64,000 nucleotides of DNA from Brevibacillus gelatini (GCF_003710935.1 NZ_RHHS01000027.1:62001-126000); one strand, 5' to 3'. Counted from the first letter of the stretch, positions 17,345-26,096 are shown. Notes: generated by a model from the sequence alone, not told the origin. Numbers and translations are program-made.

Positions 17345-18283
17345 ATGGAATCTATCAGCGCGTTCATGCAGGAGCTTGCCAAGCGAACCCCGCGCAACCT
17401 GCTGACACCCGATCAGCAACTGGATAAAATGTTCCGTTCGTCCGCGTATTTGAAAGCTTTTCAGGCGGAGCACCCGGCATTGACCCGAGACGATTACCTT
17501 CGCTCGCTCTCCAGCATTTATACGGCAGTCAAGGAGCAGTATTGGTGCGAGCGCTGTCCCGGCCTTGCAGAGTGTCCGAACCTGGTCAAGGGGCACAGCA
17601 CCCGGCTTGAGGTGGCTCACGGCAACATCGTCAGCTCGATTACGCCCTGTTCCAAGCAGCTTGCGCATGAGGAAGAGGTGCGTCGCCGCCGCCTGATGCG
17701 CAGCTACTATGTATCCGAAGAGACGATGAACGCGAGCTTTGAACGGATGGTCATCGACGCGGACAATATGGCCTCGGTGGAGGCGGCGATCCGTTTTTGT
17801 GAAAAGGTAGGTACGGGCGAGCGGGTCAAGGGGCTGTATTTTCACGGCCCGTTTGGCGTCGGGAAAAGCTACATCATGGGAGCGATCGGCCGCGAGCTGT
17901 CCGAGCGCAATGTCGCTTCCCTGCTAGTCTATGTTCCCGATTTTATCCGCGAGATGAAAGATTCGATCTCGGACCAATCGTACGCAGGGAAGCTGGAGCT
18001 GCTCAAGGAAGTCCCTGTCCTCATCCTCGACGACATCGGGGCGGAAAACCTGACGCCGTGGGTTCGGGACGAGATTTTGGGCGTTATTTTGAACCAGCGG
18101 GCGAACAACCATTTGCCGACGCTGTTTACCTCGAACTACTCGCTGGAGGAGCTGCAGGAGCATCTGTCCATCTCAAATGGCAACCGGATTGAGCAGACCA
18201 AGGCGGCGCGGATCATGGAGCGGATTCGCCACTTCGTGGACGTCTACGAAATCCGCCGCCAGAATCAGCGAGCGGGCAGCTAG
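17345..18283 (+). CDS. dnaI: Primosomal protein DnaI (helicase loader)
   Basis: The 312-residue AAA+ helicase loader has an N-terminal domain with a zinc-binding cluster (CERC, then C and C at about 62-101). The ATPase domain has Walker A GPFGVGKSY (about 165-173) and Walker B LILDDIGAE (about 227-235). It delivers the replicative helicase to DNA. It is coupled to dnaB by a 15-bp gap with a GGGGAGTGAGG box. The last 111 nt overlap the end of a convergent YdcF-family gene, a long overlap for two conserved genes. Confidence 0.95.
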   Translation: MESISAFMQELAKRTPRNLLTPDQQLDKMFRSSAYLKAFQAEHPALTRDDYLRSLSSIYTAVKEQYWCERCPGLAECPNLVKGHSTRLEVAHGNIVSSITPCSKQLAHEEEVRRRRLMRSYYVSEETMNASFERMVIDADNMASVEAAIRFCEKVGTGERVKGLYFHGPFGVGKSYIMGAIGRELSERNVASLLVYVPDFIREMKDSISDQSYAGKLELLKEVPVLILDDIGAENLTPWVRDEILGVILNQRANNHLPTLFTSNYSLEELQEHLSISNGNRIEQTKAARIMERIRHFVDVYEIRRQNQRAGS

Positions 18284-18895
18284 CGAGAGAAACTGCGAGA
18301 CTTCCCAGTAGGTGAGCGCGAGTACCTCCCTGCCCCGGTGGTACGGCCCGAACAGGACCTGCGACCGGACGCCGACGGCAGAGGCGTTCCACCCAAGCGA
18401 TTCGGCCATGGTCATCGCGCGGGCCAAATGGTAGTCGTGGCTGATAATCAACACATGGTGCATACGATAGTCGTCGAAAGCCTGCTGGCCGTACAGCAGG
18501 TTTTCGTATGTACTGGTGGATTTGTCCTCCAGGAGAATGTGCTCTGCCGGGATGCCGTGGGCAACCAGATAGTCCCGGCTGACCTCTGCTTCTGTTTTCG
18601 TTTTTCCTTCGCCCAGCCCGCCTGTAACAAGCAAGGTAGACACATAGCCATCCTGATAGAGCCGGACAGCTTGCTCCAGTCGCTCGCGCAGCGCGGGACC
18701 CGGACTTTCTCCCCAGACGGCAGCACCCAGCACGATGCCGACATCGGCGTGGCGGGGGACAGCCTGTCCGGCGGTTTGCTCAATTCGCTGCCAATGATAG
18801 CCCACCCAGAGTCCGCCGAGCAGAACGACGACGGCGAGCGCTTGCAGCCCTTTTCGCGGAAAAAAATTCCGCATCCGTTTTCTTCTCTTATTCAT
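18173..18895 (-). CDS. YdcF family (DUF218) membrane-anchored protein
   Basis: The 240-residue protein has a basic N-terminus and one membrane anchor (about 17-34). The DUF218 fold follows: ADVGIVLGAAVWGESPGPALRERLEQAVRLY, LLVTGGLGEGKTKTEAEVSRDYL, EDKSTSTYENL and the SHDYHLARAMTMAESLGW motif. The Vancomycin-high-temperature-exclusion protein SanA belongs to this superfamily; the molecular function is uncertain. The C-terminal 37 codons lie in the 3' end of dnaI on the other strand. The start has GGAGAGA directly upstream. Confidence 0.85.
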   Translation of the reverse strand: MNKRRKRMRNFFPRKGLQALAVVVLLGGLWVGYHWQRIEQTAGQAVPRHADVGIVLGAAVWGESPGPALRERLEQAVRLYQDGYVSTLLVTGGLGEGKTKTEAEVSRDYLVAHGIPAEHILLEDKSTSTYENLLYGQQAFDDYRMHHVLIISHDYHLARAMTMAESLGWNASAVGVRSQVLFGPYHRGREVLALTYWEVSQFLSLAARSLILAADFVDVHEVANPLHDPRRLGLLNPVAI

Positions 18896-19099
18896 TCTCT
18901 CCGTGCTCCCTCGTCTTGCTTTTTCGAGTTAATACTCGATCATTCTCTTTATTTTGACGTTGCAGCAGGTGGCAAGTTACACGTCTCGACACATGACCGA
19001 CATAAAAAACTGGTAAATTATCTCTGAAAAATGCCGATATAGTAAGGGTGAGATGGTTTCGAAAAACAGCAAATTTCATACTTGCGAGGGAGGCTGGCA

Positions 19100-21739
19100 A
19101 TGTTCTGGAAAAAAACGATGCTCTTGTTTCTGGCCATCCTGCTATTTGTGGGAACCGGGAGCGCAGGAATTGGACTGGCTGCAGAAGTCATCAATCGCCT
19201 GGTACTGACCAAAAACGAGGTAACGCTAGAGTTGGGCGATACTGTCTCCCTGGGGGCGACGGCCATCTATGAGAGCGGGAAAACGGAAGATGTTACGGTG
19301 AAGACGAATTGGCAAAGCCCGGATCAGGGCAAGGTGATTAACGTCTACTCGGGACAAATCACAGCCAAGGCGGTCGGAAACGCCGTAGTTACTGCGGAAT
19401 ACATGGGCAAGACCGCAATCGTCAATGTAACCGTCACCAAAAAGGTAAAGGCGCTGTCGCTGAATCAGCAGTCCGTCAACACCCGGATCGGGGAAGAGAA
19501 AACAGTTGAATTGACTGCTTACTACAGCGAAGGCGGACCTGAAAACGTCACAGAAAAAGCCGACTGGTCCATCGACAACCCGGCAGTTGCGACCGTCATC
19601 AACGGCAAGATCAGAGGCTTGAGCTCCGGTACGGCAACCGTTACGGCCAAGTACGGCAGCCAGACGACGAGCGTACAGGTCAGCGTGGAAATCGCTCACC
19701 GTCTCATTCCGAGCAAGACACAAGTGTCCCTGCTTCTCGGAAACGCTGCGACAAGCTCGGAAACAATCAAACTGCTAGCGATCTTCCCGGATGACACTCC
19801 AGAGGATAACGATGTAGCAGCAAAAGCCGAATGGTCTTCGGACAATCCGGCCGTAGCCGATGCGCTGAAAGGGACGATCACGGCATACAGTCCGGGCTCG
19901 GCTACCATCACCGCCAAATACGGCACCAAGACGGCAACGATCAAGGTTGATGTCGACAATACGCAACGACTGGTAGCGACTCCCCAGAGCGTATTTTTGA
20001 AGGTGGGAGAAGACAAGCCGGTGAAGCTGGAAGCCACCTATGTCAACTCGACTACGCCTGTAGAAGTCAATGACAAGGCAGAGTGGTCTTCGAACCGCGA
20101 AGACGTTGCGTACTACAGCAACGGAAAAATTCATGCTGTTGCTTCAGGCGAAGCCATCATCACCGCCAAATACAGCAACAAGACGGTGCAAATTCTGGTG
20201 GATGTAGAAGTACCGCGCTCGCTGGACATCATCCCGTCCTACCTGACGATGGCAAGCGGCAAAAGCGTGGAAATCGGAAGTGCGCCAAATGGCAACAATG
20301 TCATTGTGAAAGCCTTTTTTGCCGACGGCCAGAGCGAGAATCTGACCGACAGGCTGGAATGGTCTTCGGATCACCCGGACATCGTGTTTGCCAGCGGGAA
20401 AACCATTACCGCCTACAAGGCAGGGACAGCGACCTTGACCGCCAAATACGGCGGGAAGACAGCTGCGCTGGTCGTGGACGTGGATGTACCGCAAAGCTTG
20501 ACCGCCAACCCGGCCAAAGTCGCGATCCAGGCAGGAGATGTCAAACAAGTAACCGTAACGGCTGCTTTCCCTGACGGAACAAGCCAAGATGTGACGCAAA
20601 AAGTGACCTGGACATCCAGCGCTCCGGCAGTTGCCACTGTGCGCCAGGGACTGGTAACAGGCGTATCCACAGGGGCTGCAACCATCACAGCGACTTATGG
20701 AACACGCACGATCAACATTCCGGTATCCATCGGCGTACTGCAATCGCTGACCGTGGACAAAAAGTCGCTGGTCCTGAGCAAAGGCGCCAGCCAGGAAGTC
20801 AAGCTGACCGCCACCTACGCGGACGGCACAGTCAAGAACAACATCAATGACCAGGCGACATGGACCACCTCCTCCGGTGCGGTAGCCGAAGTGAACGCGG
20901 GTAAAATTACCGCTGTCGGTTCCGGAAAAGCCACGATCACTGGTACGTTTGAAGGCAAAAGCGTGACCATTTCCGTGGAGGTCGATCAGGCGCAAACCTT
21001 GACCGTCAATCCGCGCCTGGTGATTATGAACGTCAATGATACCGTGGCAGTGGAGTTGAAGGCGACAGACAGCTCGGGCGCAACCGTTGACGTGTCTCAA
21101 ACCGCCGAATGGACCTCGTCCAACCTGAAGGTAGCCGATGTGGAAAACGGCAAAGTACGAGGCCTTGCCAACGGCCGCGCCACCATCACCTTCAAATACG
21201 GCGGCAAGTCTGTGACCCTTCCGGTGGAAGTGGGAATCGTCACCAAGCTGGAAGCGGACAAGCGCTTTGTCAGCCTGAAATCAAATGGCAGCAGCGTGCA
21301 AATCAAGCTGACCGCCACCTTGTCAGACGGACGCACGATGGACGTCACCAGCCTTGCTGACTGGAAGACAAGCAACTACAAGGTAGCAGACGTTTCCAAA
21401 GGCTTGGTCAAAGGGCTTGCCTACGGAAAGTCCACGATCACAGCCAAATACAACGACAAGAGCGTCTCCATCCCTGTCGACGTCGATACGTTGAAGTATT
21501 TGAAAACAGATGTCGTCCAGATCGTCATGAACAAAGGCGAAACGAAGCAAGTCAAGGCGATTGCAACCTACACAGACGGCTCTGAGGCAGACGTCACGAA
21601 GCCAGCCCTGTGGACCACTTCGCGCCTCTTGGTTGCAGACGTGAAAGACGGTGTCATCAAGGCGACAGGGTCGGGTAAAGCGACGATTTACGTTAGCTAC
21701 GGCGGCATGAGAACGCCGATTGTGGTGACGGTGCGATAA
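19100..21739 (+). CDS. Secreted protein of ten tandem bacterial Ig-like (BIG2) repeats
   Basis: The 879-residue protein has a signal peptide (about 1-30, cut near GLAAE) and then ten consecutive repeats of about 80-90 residues. Each runs from a 'xLxxxxxxVxLxxG' strand through 'V...AxWxSxxxxVAxV..GxIxAxxxGxAxITAKYGxKxxxIxVxV'. This is the BIG2/invasin-intimin Ig fold found in surface proteins. There is no LPXTG sorting signal, SLH domain or C-terminal membrane segment, so the product is probably secreted or held non-covalently. ATG 19100 follows GAGGGAGG. It is a single gene closed by a strong terminator. Confidence 0.88.
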   Translation: MFWKKTMLLFLAILLFVGTGSAGIGLAAEVINRLVLTKNEVTLELGDTVSLGATAIYESGKTEDVTVKTNWQSPDQGKVINVYSGQITAKAVGNAVVTAEYMGKTAIVNVTVTKKVKALSLNQQSVNTRIGEEKTVELTAYYSEGGPENVTEKADWSIDNPAVATVINGKIRGLSSGTATVTAKYGSQTTSVQVSVEIAHRLIPSKTQVSLLLGNAATSSETIKLLAIFPDDTPEDNDVAAKAEWSSDNPAVADALKGTITAYSPGSATITAKYGTKTATIKVDVDNTQRLVATPQSVFLKVGEDKPVKLEATYVNSTTPVEVNDKAEWSSNREDVAYYSNGKIHAVASGEAIITAKYSNKTVQILVDVEVPRSLDIIPSYLTMASGKSVEIGSAPNGNNVIVKAFFADGQSENLTDRLEWSSDHPDIVFASGKTITAYKAGTATLTAKYGGKTAALVVDVDVPQSLTANPAKVAIQAGDVKQVTVTAAFPDGTSQDVTQKVTWTSSAPAVATVRQGLVTGVSTGAATITATYGTRTINIPVSIGVLQSLTVDKKSLVLSKGASQEVKLTATYADGTVKNNINDQATWTTSSGAVAEVNAGKITAVGSGKATITGTFEGKSVTISVEVDQAQTLTVNPRLVIMNVNDTVAVELKATDSSGATVDVSQTAEWTSSNLKVADVENGKVRGLANGRATITFKYGGKSVTLPVEVGIVTKLEADKRFVSLKSNGSSVQIKLTATLSDGRTMDVTSLADWKTSNYKVADVSKGLVKGLAYGKSTITAKYNDKSVSIPVDVDTLKYLKTDVVQIVMNKGETKQVKAIATYTDGSEADVTKPALWTTSRLLVADVKDGVIKATGSGKATIYVSYGGMRTPIVVTVR

Positions 21740-21786
21740 GCAAGAACGGAATAGATTTTCTAGCATCTTATTCCGATGATAGAAGG

Positions 21787-21833
21787 AAAGGTGCCTCCAT
21801 GGTCGATTATTCGATCAGGAGGCACCTTTTTTG
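21787..21833 (+). terminator. Terminator of the Ig-repeat gene
   Basis: A perfect 12-bp stem, AAAGGTGCCTCC (21787-21798) with GGAGGCACCTTT (21818-21829), is followed by Ts. Confidence 0.85.
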
Positions 21834-21982
21834 ATGAAGGAGGGATGTCTGGGGCGACTCCACTCACCGCCGAATGTGGGACAGTACAGCCAAACTTTTT
21901 CCGTTTTTTTCGCTTGCATTGTAATAGAAAGGTGTGCTATACTTAAGTCACTGAGGCGGTAACTTGCTATCGAGTACATAAT

Positions 21983-22058
21983 GGGGCATTAGCTCAGCTG
22001 GGAGAGCGCTACACTGGCAGTGTAGAGGTCAGCGGTTCGATCCCGCTATGCTCCACCA
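21983..22058 (+). tRNA. tRNA-Ala (anticodon GGC)
   Basis: A 76-nt cloverleaf. Acceptor GGGGCAT pairs with ATGCTCC, the D-arm has AGCTCAGCTGGGAGAGC, and anticodon stem CTACA/TGTAG encloses loop CTGGCAG with anticodon GGC. The T-arm has GGTTCGATCC and CCA is encoded. It is a lone tRNA with its own terminator after it. The adjoining downstream 1 kb is AT-rich accessory DNA. Confidence 0.97.
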
Positions 22059-22071
22059 TATGAAAGAATTT

Positions 22072-22097
22072 AAACCCTTGGTTCCCAAGGGTTTTTT
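22072..22097 (+). terminator. Terminator after tRNA-Ala
   Basis: AAACCCTTGG (22072-22081) and CCAAGGGTTT (22085-22094) with a 3-nt loop, continuing into T6. Confidence 0.8.
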
Positions 22098-22202
22098 GTG
22101 TTTTTGTATTCCGAAAACTCCAGTTCGACTGCTGAGTGCACCCTTTAGAATAGAGATTGGAAATCCATAGGGAAATCCGATGACTTCTAGGGGGGCATTT
22201 TT

Positions 22203-22349
22203 ATGGCAACCAAAGTACAGAAGCTTTAATCATAACAAGAATTCGTGAAAATCGAAGCACTTCGTTTGCGGGTTGAGGAAAAGTGGACGTGTCGACGGAT
22301 TACTAAGCAGTTGGGAAGTATATCACCACAGAGTAACGAATATTTTTAA
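22203..22349 (+). pseudogene. Relic of an IS3-type transposase OrfA N-terminus
   Basis: ATG at 22203 opens MATKVQKL and then hits stop codons. From 22245 the frame reads VKIEALRLRVEEKWTCRRIT, followed by KQLGSIS. This matches the first helix-turn-helix of IS3-family OrfA proteins as I know them. The rest is gone and the frame is broken. The spot lies just downstream of the tRNA-Ala terminator, so this is scar tissue of a past insertion. Confidence 0.5.
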
Positions 22350-22527
22350 CACTATTGCGACAACTAGATTATTGATCGAACAGGAAAGTGTGTTATTTTT
22401 CAACCAACTATGTAATAATATGTATTTAATGGTATAAAACAGATTTTTGAATTAGATTTACTTAATATTTTCTCTTTATGCGTATTTAGTCAGAGGGTCT
22501 TATCACGACAAAGAGGTGGTTATTTGA

Positions 22528-23127
22528 ATGAGGAAGTCTAAAATAGTACTCCTATTCGGTAGTTATCTATTAGCTTTTTTGATCGGTGGATTTTCTCAAA
22601 ATGTATTTTCTTATGCTGAGAATGTACATGGCGCTTATCTTTCAGATGATGAGAGAAAAGATTTGGTTACTATTACTAATAAGTTCGATGAAAAATTTAA
22701 GCCAATAGGATTTGAAGAGTTGTTACAAGGTAATGAGAACATATTAACTGCTCCAGACAGTATTTTAGGAGATCAGCAGGAAGATGCAGATACCTCCATA
22801 TTTGGAAGACAGAAAAACTATATCTATAAAAATAAATCAAACGGAACAATCATTCTCATGAGTGTAAGTAAAAGACTCGGTGTCCAACATGAACAATGGC
22901 AACACAGTATTTATTATAGTAATGCCAGATATAATTCACCTGATAATGATCTAAAAGCTTATTACGCAGACATATACCCGCCCATTAACGCATATCATTA
23001 TAGTTTTGAAAAATTCGGTTATAGTGTCAGCTGTATACTCGTTTCCAATTCGAGTTATGATTCGGGAGCGAATACACTTGCGGAATTTGTTAAACAAGTG
23101 GATATTTTCCTTCGAGAAAATGTCTAA
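22528..23127 (+). CDS. Secreted hypothetical protein (199 aa)
   Basis: The protein starts with an RBS AGAGGTGG and has a cleavable signal peptide (about 1-30, FLIGGFSQNVFSYA). The mature part is hydrophilic, with no recognised motif. It has two cysteine-poor halves, an Asp/Glu-rich start (LSDDERKDLVTITNKFDEKF) and Tyr-rich stretches (IYYSNARYNSPDNDLKAYYADIYPP). Codon use is clearly AT-rich compared with neighbours, and the gene stands alone between a tRNA/IS relic and a convergent transporter, all signs of horizontal acquisition. I do not recognise the family. Confidence 0.7.
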   Translation: MRKSKIVLLFGSYLLAFLIGGFSQNVFSYAENVHGAYLSDDERKDLVTITNKFDEKFKPIGFEELLQGNENILTAPDSILGDQQEDADTSIFGRQKNYIYKNKSNGTIILMSVSKRLGVQHEQWQHSIYYSNARYNSPDNDLKAYYADIYPPINAYHYSFEKFGYSVSCILVSNSSYDSGANTLAEFVKQVDIFLRENV

Positions 23128-23240
23128 AGTTGTGTCAACGCCGACTTTATTTTTGTCGCACCCTCGCCAGTTTGGAATTGACCCACCTGGCAGCTGTAAT
23201 CTGCCTTGTATAGCACACTTTTCTATATAAAGTGCAAGCG

Positions 23241-23280
23241 AAAAAAATCGCCCAGGAATCAGCATCTCCTGAGCGATTTT
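23241..23280 (-). terminator. Terminator of the ECF S-component gene
   Basis: AAAATCGC (23244-23251) pairs with GCGATTTT (23273-23280), with further CAGGA/TCCTG pairing. The minus-strand product ends in seven Ts. Confidence 0.7.
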
Positions 23281-23354
23281 GATCGTTACAGCCTGCCGAA
23301 GTGCGTCATACGTAGCACTTCTGCGCAAACTGTGCAAAAAAGCATGGTTCTCCC

Positions 23355-23885
23355 TTATCCTTGCCCGACAATTTTTTTCAGGCGTCCTACCAGCGGCAGC
23401 ACGATGATTCCAGCAACGACGACCTGGAGGAAGTTCCCTGGAATCGAGCCAAACGGCAGAATCCAGTTGCTGTACAGAATCACTTCCGCGAAGTAGTAGC
23501 CCACGATTTTAATCAGCAGGGCGCAAGCGATAGCGAGAGAATAGGCAAGGACGCGTTTGCCCGGCATTCTTTCCGCGATGAGACCAGCGACATAGCCCAT
23601 GGCCCCGACAATGACGAAGGTAAACGGTGCCCATACCGTCCAGCCGGAAATCAGATCGAACAGGCCCATCCCGAAGGCACCTGCAATCGCTCCTGCTTTT
23701 CTGCCGTACACGAAAGCGGCAATGAACAGAGGCACGTTACCAAGGTGAATCAGGCCACCGTTGCCCATGAACGGGAGACGGATGTTGATGAACATGGTGG
23801 CTGCAAGGGTAAAAGCGATAAAAAGAGCATGAATGATGAGCATTTTTGTTTTGGATGCAGATCTGGATGAATAGGTTGAATCCAT
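23355..23885 (-). CDS. ECF transporter S component, COG4720-like
   Basis: The 176-residue protein has five to six membrane helices. The substrate-binding family is recognised from FINIRLPFMGNGGLIHLGNVPLFIAAFVYGRK (split here: the GGLIHLGN motif and following helix) and from GAFGMGLFDLISGWTVWAPFT. S components bind a vitamin or similar ligand and dock to a shared EcfA-EcfA'-EcfT module, which is not adjacent. Members of this group are annotated variously as riboflavin, hydroxymethylpyrimidine or unknown S components. No riboswitch is visible upstream, so the substrate stays open. ATG 23885 has AGAGG upstream; the longer frame is not supported. Confidence 0.82.
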   Translation of the reverse strand: MDSTYSSRSASKTKMLIIHALFIAFTLAATMFINIRLPFMGNGGLIHLGNVPLFIAAFVYGRKAGAIAGAFGMGLFDLISGWTVWAPFTFVIVGAMGYVAGLIAERMPGKRVLAYSLAIACALLIKIVGYYFAEVILYSNWILPFGSIPGNFLQVVVAGIIVLPLVGRLKKIVGQG

Positions 23886-23942
23886 AAAACAGCCTCTTTC
23901 TTTTTTTCTATTATCATACCCGTAAATAAAGATGAAATAAAT

Positions 23943-24251
23943 ATGCTTCCGGCGATTTATTGGGGGAGAGTTGCAAGTGGGAACGGAAATTACTTGGTCG
24001 TTCTGCGAATATTGCGAGAGAGCGATTTTTTGTTTGCCGCAAGACGATCCGGGCCGTATTTTGCGATGGTAGTCGAAGGAGAAATTCTGCAAAAGTTCGT
24101 CACGTACAAGGCAAAGCTTGCTATCGCGGGCGATTTTTCCGTGTACACAAGCAAAAGCTTGAAAGATTTCATCTATGAGTCAAACAACCGCAACCACATT
24201 TTTTTCCTGCCGACAGAACAGCAGGGGCTGCGAGGGCAAACTGCCAGTTGA
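23943..24251 (+). pseudogene. Degenerate DUF4180-domain gene (C-terminal part readable)
   Basis: From about 24085 the frame reads EILQKFVTYKAKLAIAGDFS, then YTSKSLKDFIYESNNRNHIFF. This is the conserved C-terminal half of DUF4180 proteins as I know them. Upstream of this the expected N-terminal half is scrambled over two frames: a VGTEIT segment in another frame (about 23975) runs into a stop. The open frame is therefore a relic, unless a shortened protein is made. The tyrS promoter overlaps its stop region. Confidence 0.5.
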
Positions 24252-24276
24252 CACCGCCTCTCCAATTCACTATACT
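24248..24276 (+). promoter_or_regulatory. Sigma-A promoter of tyrS
   Basis: TTGACA (24248-24253), a 17-bp spacer, TATACT (24271-24276). The T-box leader begins just downstream. Confidence 0.8.
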
Positions 24277-24282
24277 GTCTGT

Positions 24283-24553
24283 AATCTTATACGCGACATA
24301 CGTTGAAAGAGCCCAGTAGCAGCTTGGTCCCTGTCCCAGAAAGCCGGGGGTGGATGGAACCCGGTACACACCAAGCCCGCGAATTACAACTCTGGAGTAT
24401 CTCGGGTAATGCTGAGCGGAATGGCGAACGATATCTCGCCGAGAGTGGCATGAATGGCGTCCGGAAGATGGAGCGACCATTGGTGCAATCTGGGTGGTAA
24501 CGCGGTTATACAATCGTCCCTGTGTCTACAATAGACAAGGGGCGATTTTTTGT
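24283..24553 (+). promoter_or_regulatory. T-box leader controlling tyrS (specifier TAC)
   Basis: A stem I with AG-bulge/apical loop sequences (AAAGCCGGGGGTGG region, 24340-24352) is followed by a specifier region with the Tyr codon TAC at 24385-24387, just before AACTCTGGAGT. The T-box bulge TGGGTGGTAACGCGG lies at 24491-24505 (consensus has C in place of the second A). A terminator stem (24512-24527 with 24533-24547) then ends in T6. Uncharged tRNA-Tyr should stabilise the antiterminator and allow tyrS transcription. Confidence 0.92.
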
Positions 24554-24615
24554 TGTCACACGCAACGTTGATTCGGTATAGGAGAGATTGACGAACCTAA
24601 GGGAGTGAATTGGCT

Positions 24616-25875
24616 GTGAACATTATTGACGAACTCGAATGGCGCGGGGCCATTAACCAACAAACAGACGCCGAAGGGCTCCGTGAATTGACGGAGCAAA
24701 AATCGATCTCGTTGTACTGTGGCGTCGACCCGACGGGAGACAGCATGCACATCGGGCACCTGATCCCTTTTATCGTGCTGAAACGCTTCCAGCTTGCGGG
24801 GCATCGTCCGGTTATTTTGATCGGGGGGGCGACAGGGACGATTGGCGATCCGAGCGGCCGTCAGTCCGAGCGTTCGCTGCAATCCCTGGAGCAGGTGCAG
24901 GCCAACGTAGAGGCTCTCACCGCGCAAATGAAAAAGCTGTTCATCACAGAAGGCGACAACCAGATCCGATTGGTCAACAACTACGACTGGACACATAAAA
25001 TCAACGTGATCGAATTTTTGCGCGATTACGGGAAAAACTTCAGCATCAACGCGATGCTCGCCAAGGATGTCGTGGCAAGCAGACTGGAGAGCGGCATTTC
25101 CTTCACCGAGTTTTCCTACCAAATCCTGCAGGCGCTCGACTTCCTGCATCTGTACAGACACGAGGACGTCCAGCTGCAAATTGGCGGCTCCGACCAATGG
25201 GGCAACATTACAAGCGGTCTTGATCTGATTCGCAAAAAAGAGGGTCCCGAGGCAAAAGCGTTTGGCCTGACGATTCCGCTCATGCTGAAGGCAGACGGAA
25301 CGAAGTTTGGGAAAACAGCAGGCGGTGCCGTCTGGCTCGATCCGAACAAAACGACGCCGTTCGAATTTTACCAGTTCTGGGCGAACACCGACGACCGCGA
25401 CGTCATTAAATACTTGAAATACTTTACGTTCCTGACCAAAGAGCAAATCGACGAGCTCGCGGTAAAAGTCGAGACGGAGCCGCATAAACGCGAAGCGCAA
25501 AAAACGCTCGCAGAGGAAATGACCCGATTCGTGCACGGCGAAGAGCTGCTGGAGCAGGCCAAGCGCATCACAGCCGCTCTCTTCACGGGCGACATCAAAT
25601 CGCTTACCGCCGATGAGATCGAGCAAGGCTTCAAGGAAATGCCGACCTACGAAGCGACAAAAGAAGCGAAAAACATCGTGGACTGGCTCGTCGAGCTGGG
25701 CATCGAGCCGTCCAAGCGCCAGGCGCGCGAGGACATTACCAAAGGCGCGATTTCCATGAACGGCGAGCGGGTGAGCGAGCTGGATCTGGTAGTAACGCCT
25801 GATCTGGCGATTGGCGGACGTTTCATCATTATCCGCAAAGGCAAGAAAAACTACAGCCTTGTAAAGCTGTCGTAA
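24616..25875 (+). CDS. tyrS: Tyrosyl-tRNA synthetase
   Basis: The 419-residue class I synthetase has the HIGH motif in SMHIGHL (about 44-50) and a KMSKS-type loop GTKFGKTAGG (about 231-240). The tRNA-binding S4 domain is at the C-terminus (PSKRQAREDITKGAISMNGERV, about 358-379, split motif). It charges tRNA-Tyr. GTG 24616 is preferred since GGGAGTG lies 8-10 nt upstream, while TTG 24610 would be too close. Expression is controlled by the T-box upstream. Confidence 0.96.
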   Translation: MNIIDELEWRGAINQQTDAEGLRELTEQKSISLYCGVDPTGDSMHIGHLIPFIVLKRFQLAGHRPVILIGGATGTIGDPSGRQSERSLQSLEQVQANVEALTAQMKKLFITEGDNQIRLVNNYDWTHKINVIEFLRDYGKNFSINAMLAKDVVASRLESGISFTEFSYQILQALDFLHLYRHEDVQLQIGGSDQWGNITSGLDLIRKKEGPEAKAFGLTIPLMLKADGTKFGKTAGGAVWLDPNKTTPFEFYQFWANTDDRDVIKYLKYFTFLTKEQIDELAVKVETEPHKREAQKTLAEEMTRFVHGEELLEQAKRITAALFTGDIKSLTADEIEQGFKEMPTYEATKEAKNIVDWLVELGIEPSKRQAREDITKGAISMNGERVSELDLVVTPDLAIGGRFIIIRKGKKNYSLVKLS

Positions 25876-25890
25876 AACAATAGCGTGGCA

Positions 25891-25927
25891 AAAAAGCTTC
25901 CCTCCTGATGCGTGGGAAGCTTTTTGC
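25891..25927 (+). terminator. tyrS terminator
   Basis: AAAAAGCTTCCC (25891-25902) pairs with GGGAAGCTTTTT (25914-25925). Confidence 0.85.
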
Positions 25928-25998
25928 TATTTCCAGCTTGCTCAGCCACGGGGGAACACAAAATCGAGGAAGGCGATCCGCTTGTTGTCTTGCCCGTA

Positions 25999-26059
25999 TT
26001 GACAGGAAATAGAGAACGGTTTATAGTATGTAATTGTTTAGAAATGATTATCATTATCA
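25999..26059 (+). promoter_or_regulatory. Promoter and Fur box of the siderophore-binding lipoprotein gene
   Basis: TTGACA (25999-26004), 17 bp, TATAGT (26022-26027). About 18 bp downstream, TGATTATCATTATCA (26045-26059) differs at one position from the 7-1-7 Fur box TGATAATNATTATCA. This predicts iron repression. Confidence 0.78.
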
Positions 26060-26096
26060 CTTGTTGTTTTTCACTCTGTCAAAAGGAGAATGCAAT

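Noticed and set aside
16070-17845. 591-codon open frame antisense to dnaB-dnaI
   Set aside because: Spans two clearly identified genes and the gap between them; no family pattern or RBS.
19100-21739. Internal repeats considered as DNA-level repeat array or CRISPR
   Set aside because: The periodicity is at protein level (Ig-like domains of about 250 bp) with strongly diverged DNA; no spacer-repeat pattern exists. No CRISPR array was seen anywhere in the window.
23129-23190. Possible IS21-type terminal sequence (CGCCAGTTTGGAATTGACCC region)
   Set aside because: It resembles repeats seen at some IS21-family ends, but no transposase fragment or second end is present, so it is too weak to list as an element.
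23886-24000. Riboswitch upstream of the ECF S-component gene
   Set aside because: Looked for thiamin, FMN and preQ1 motifs on the minus strand; none was recognisable.
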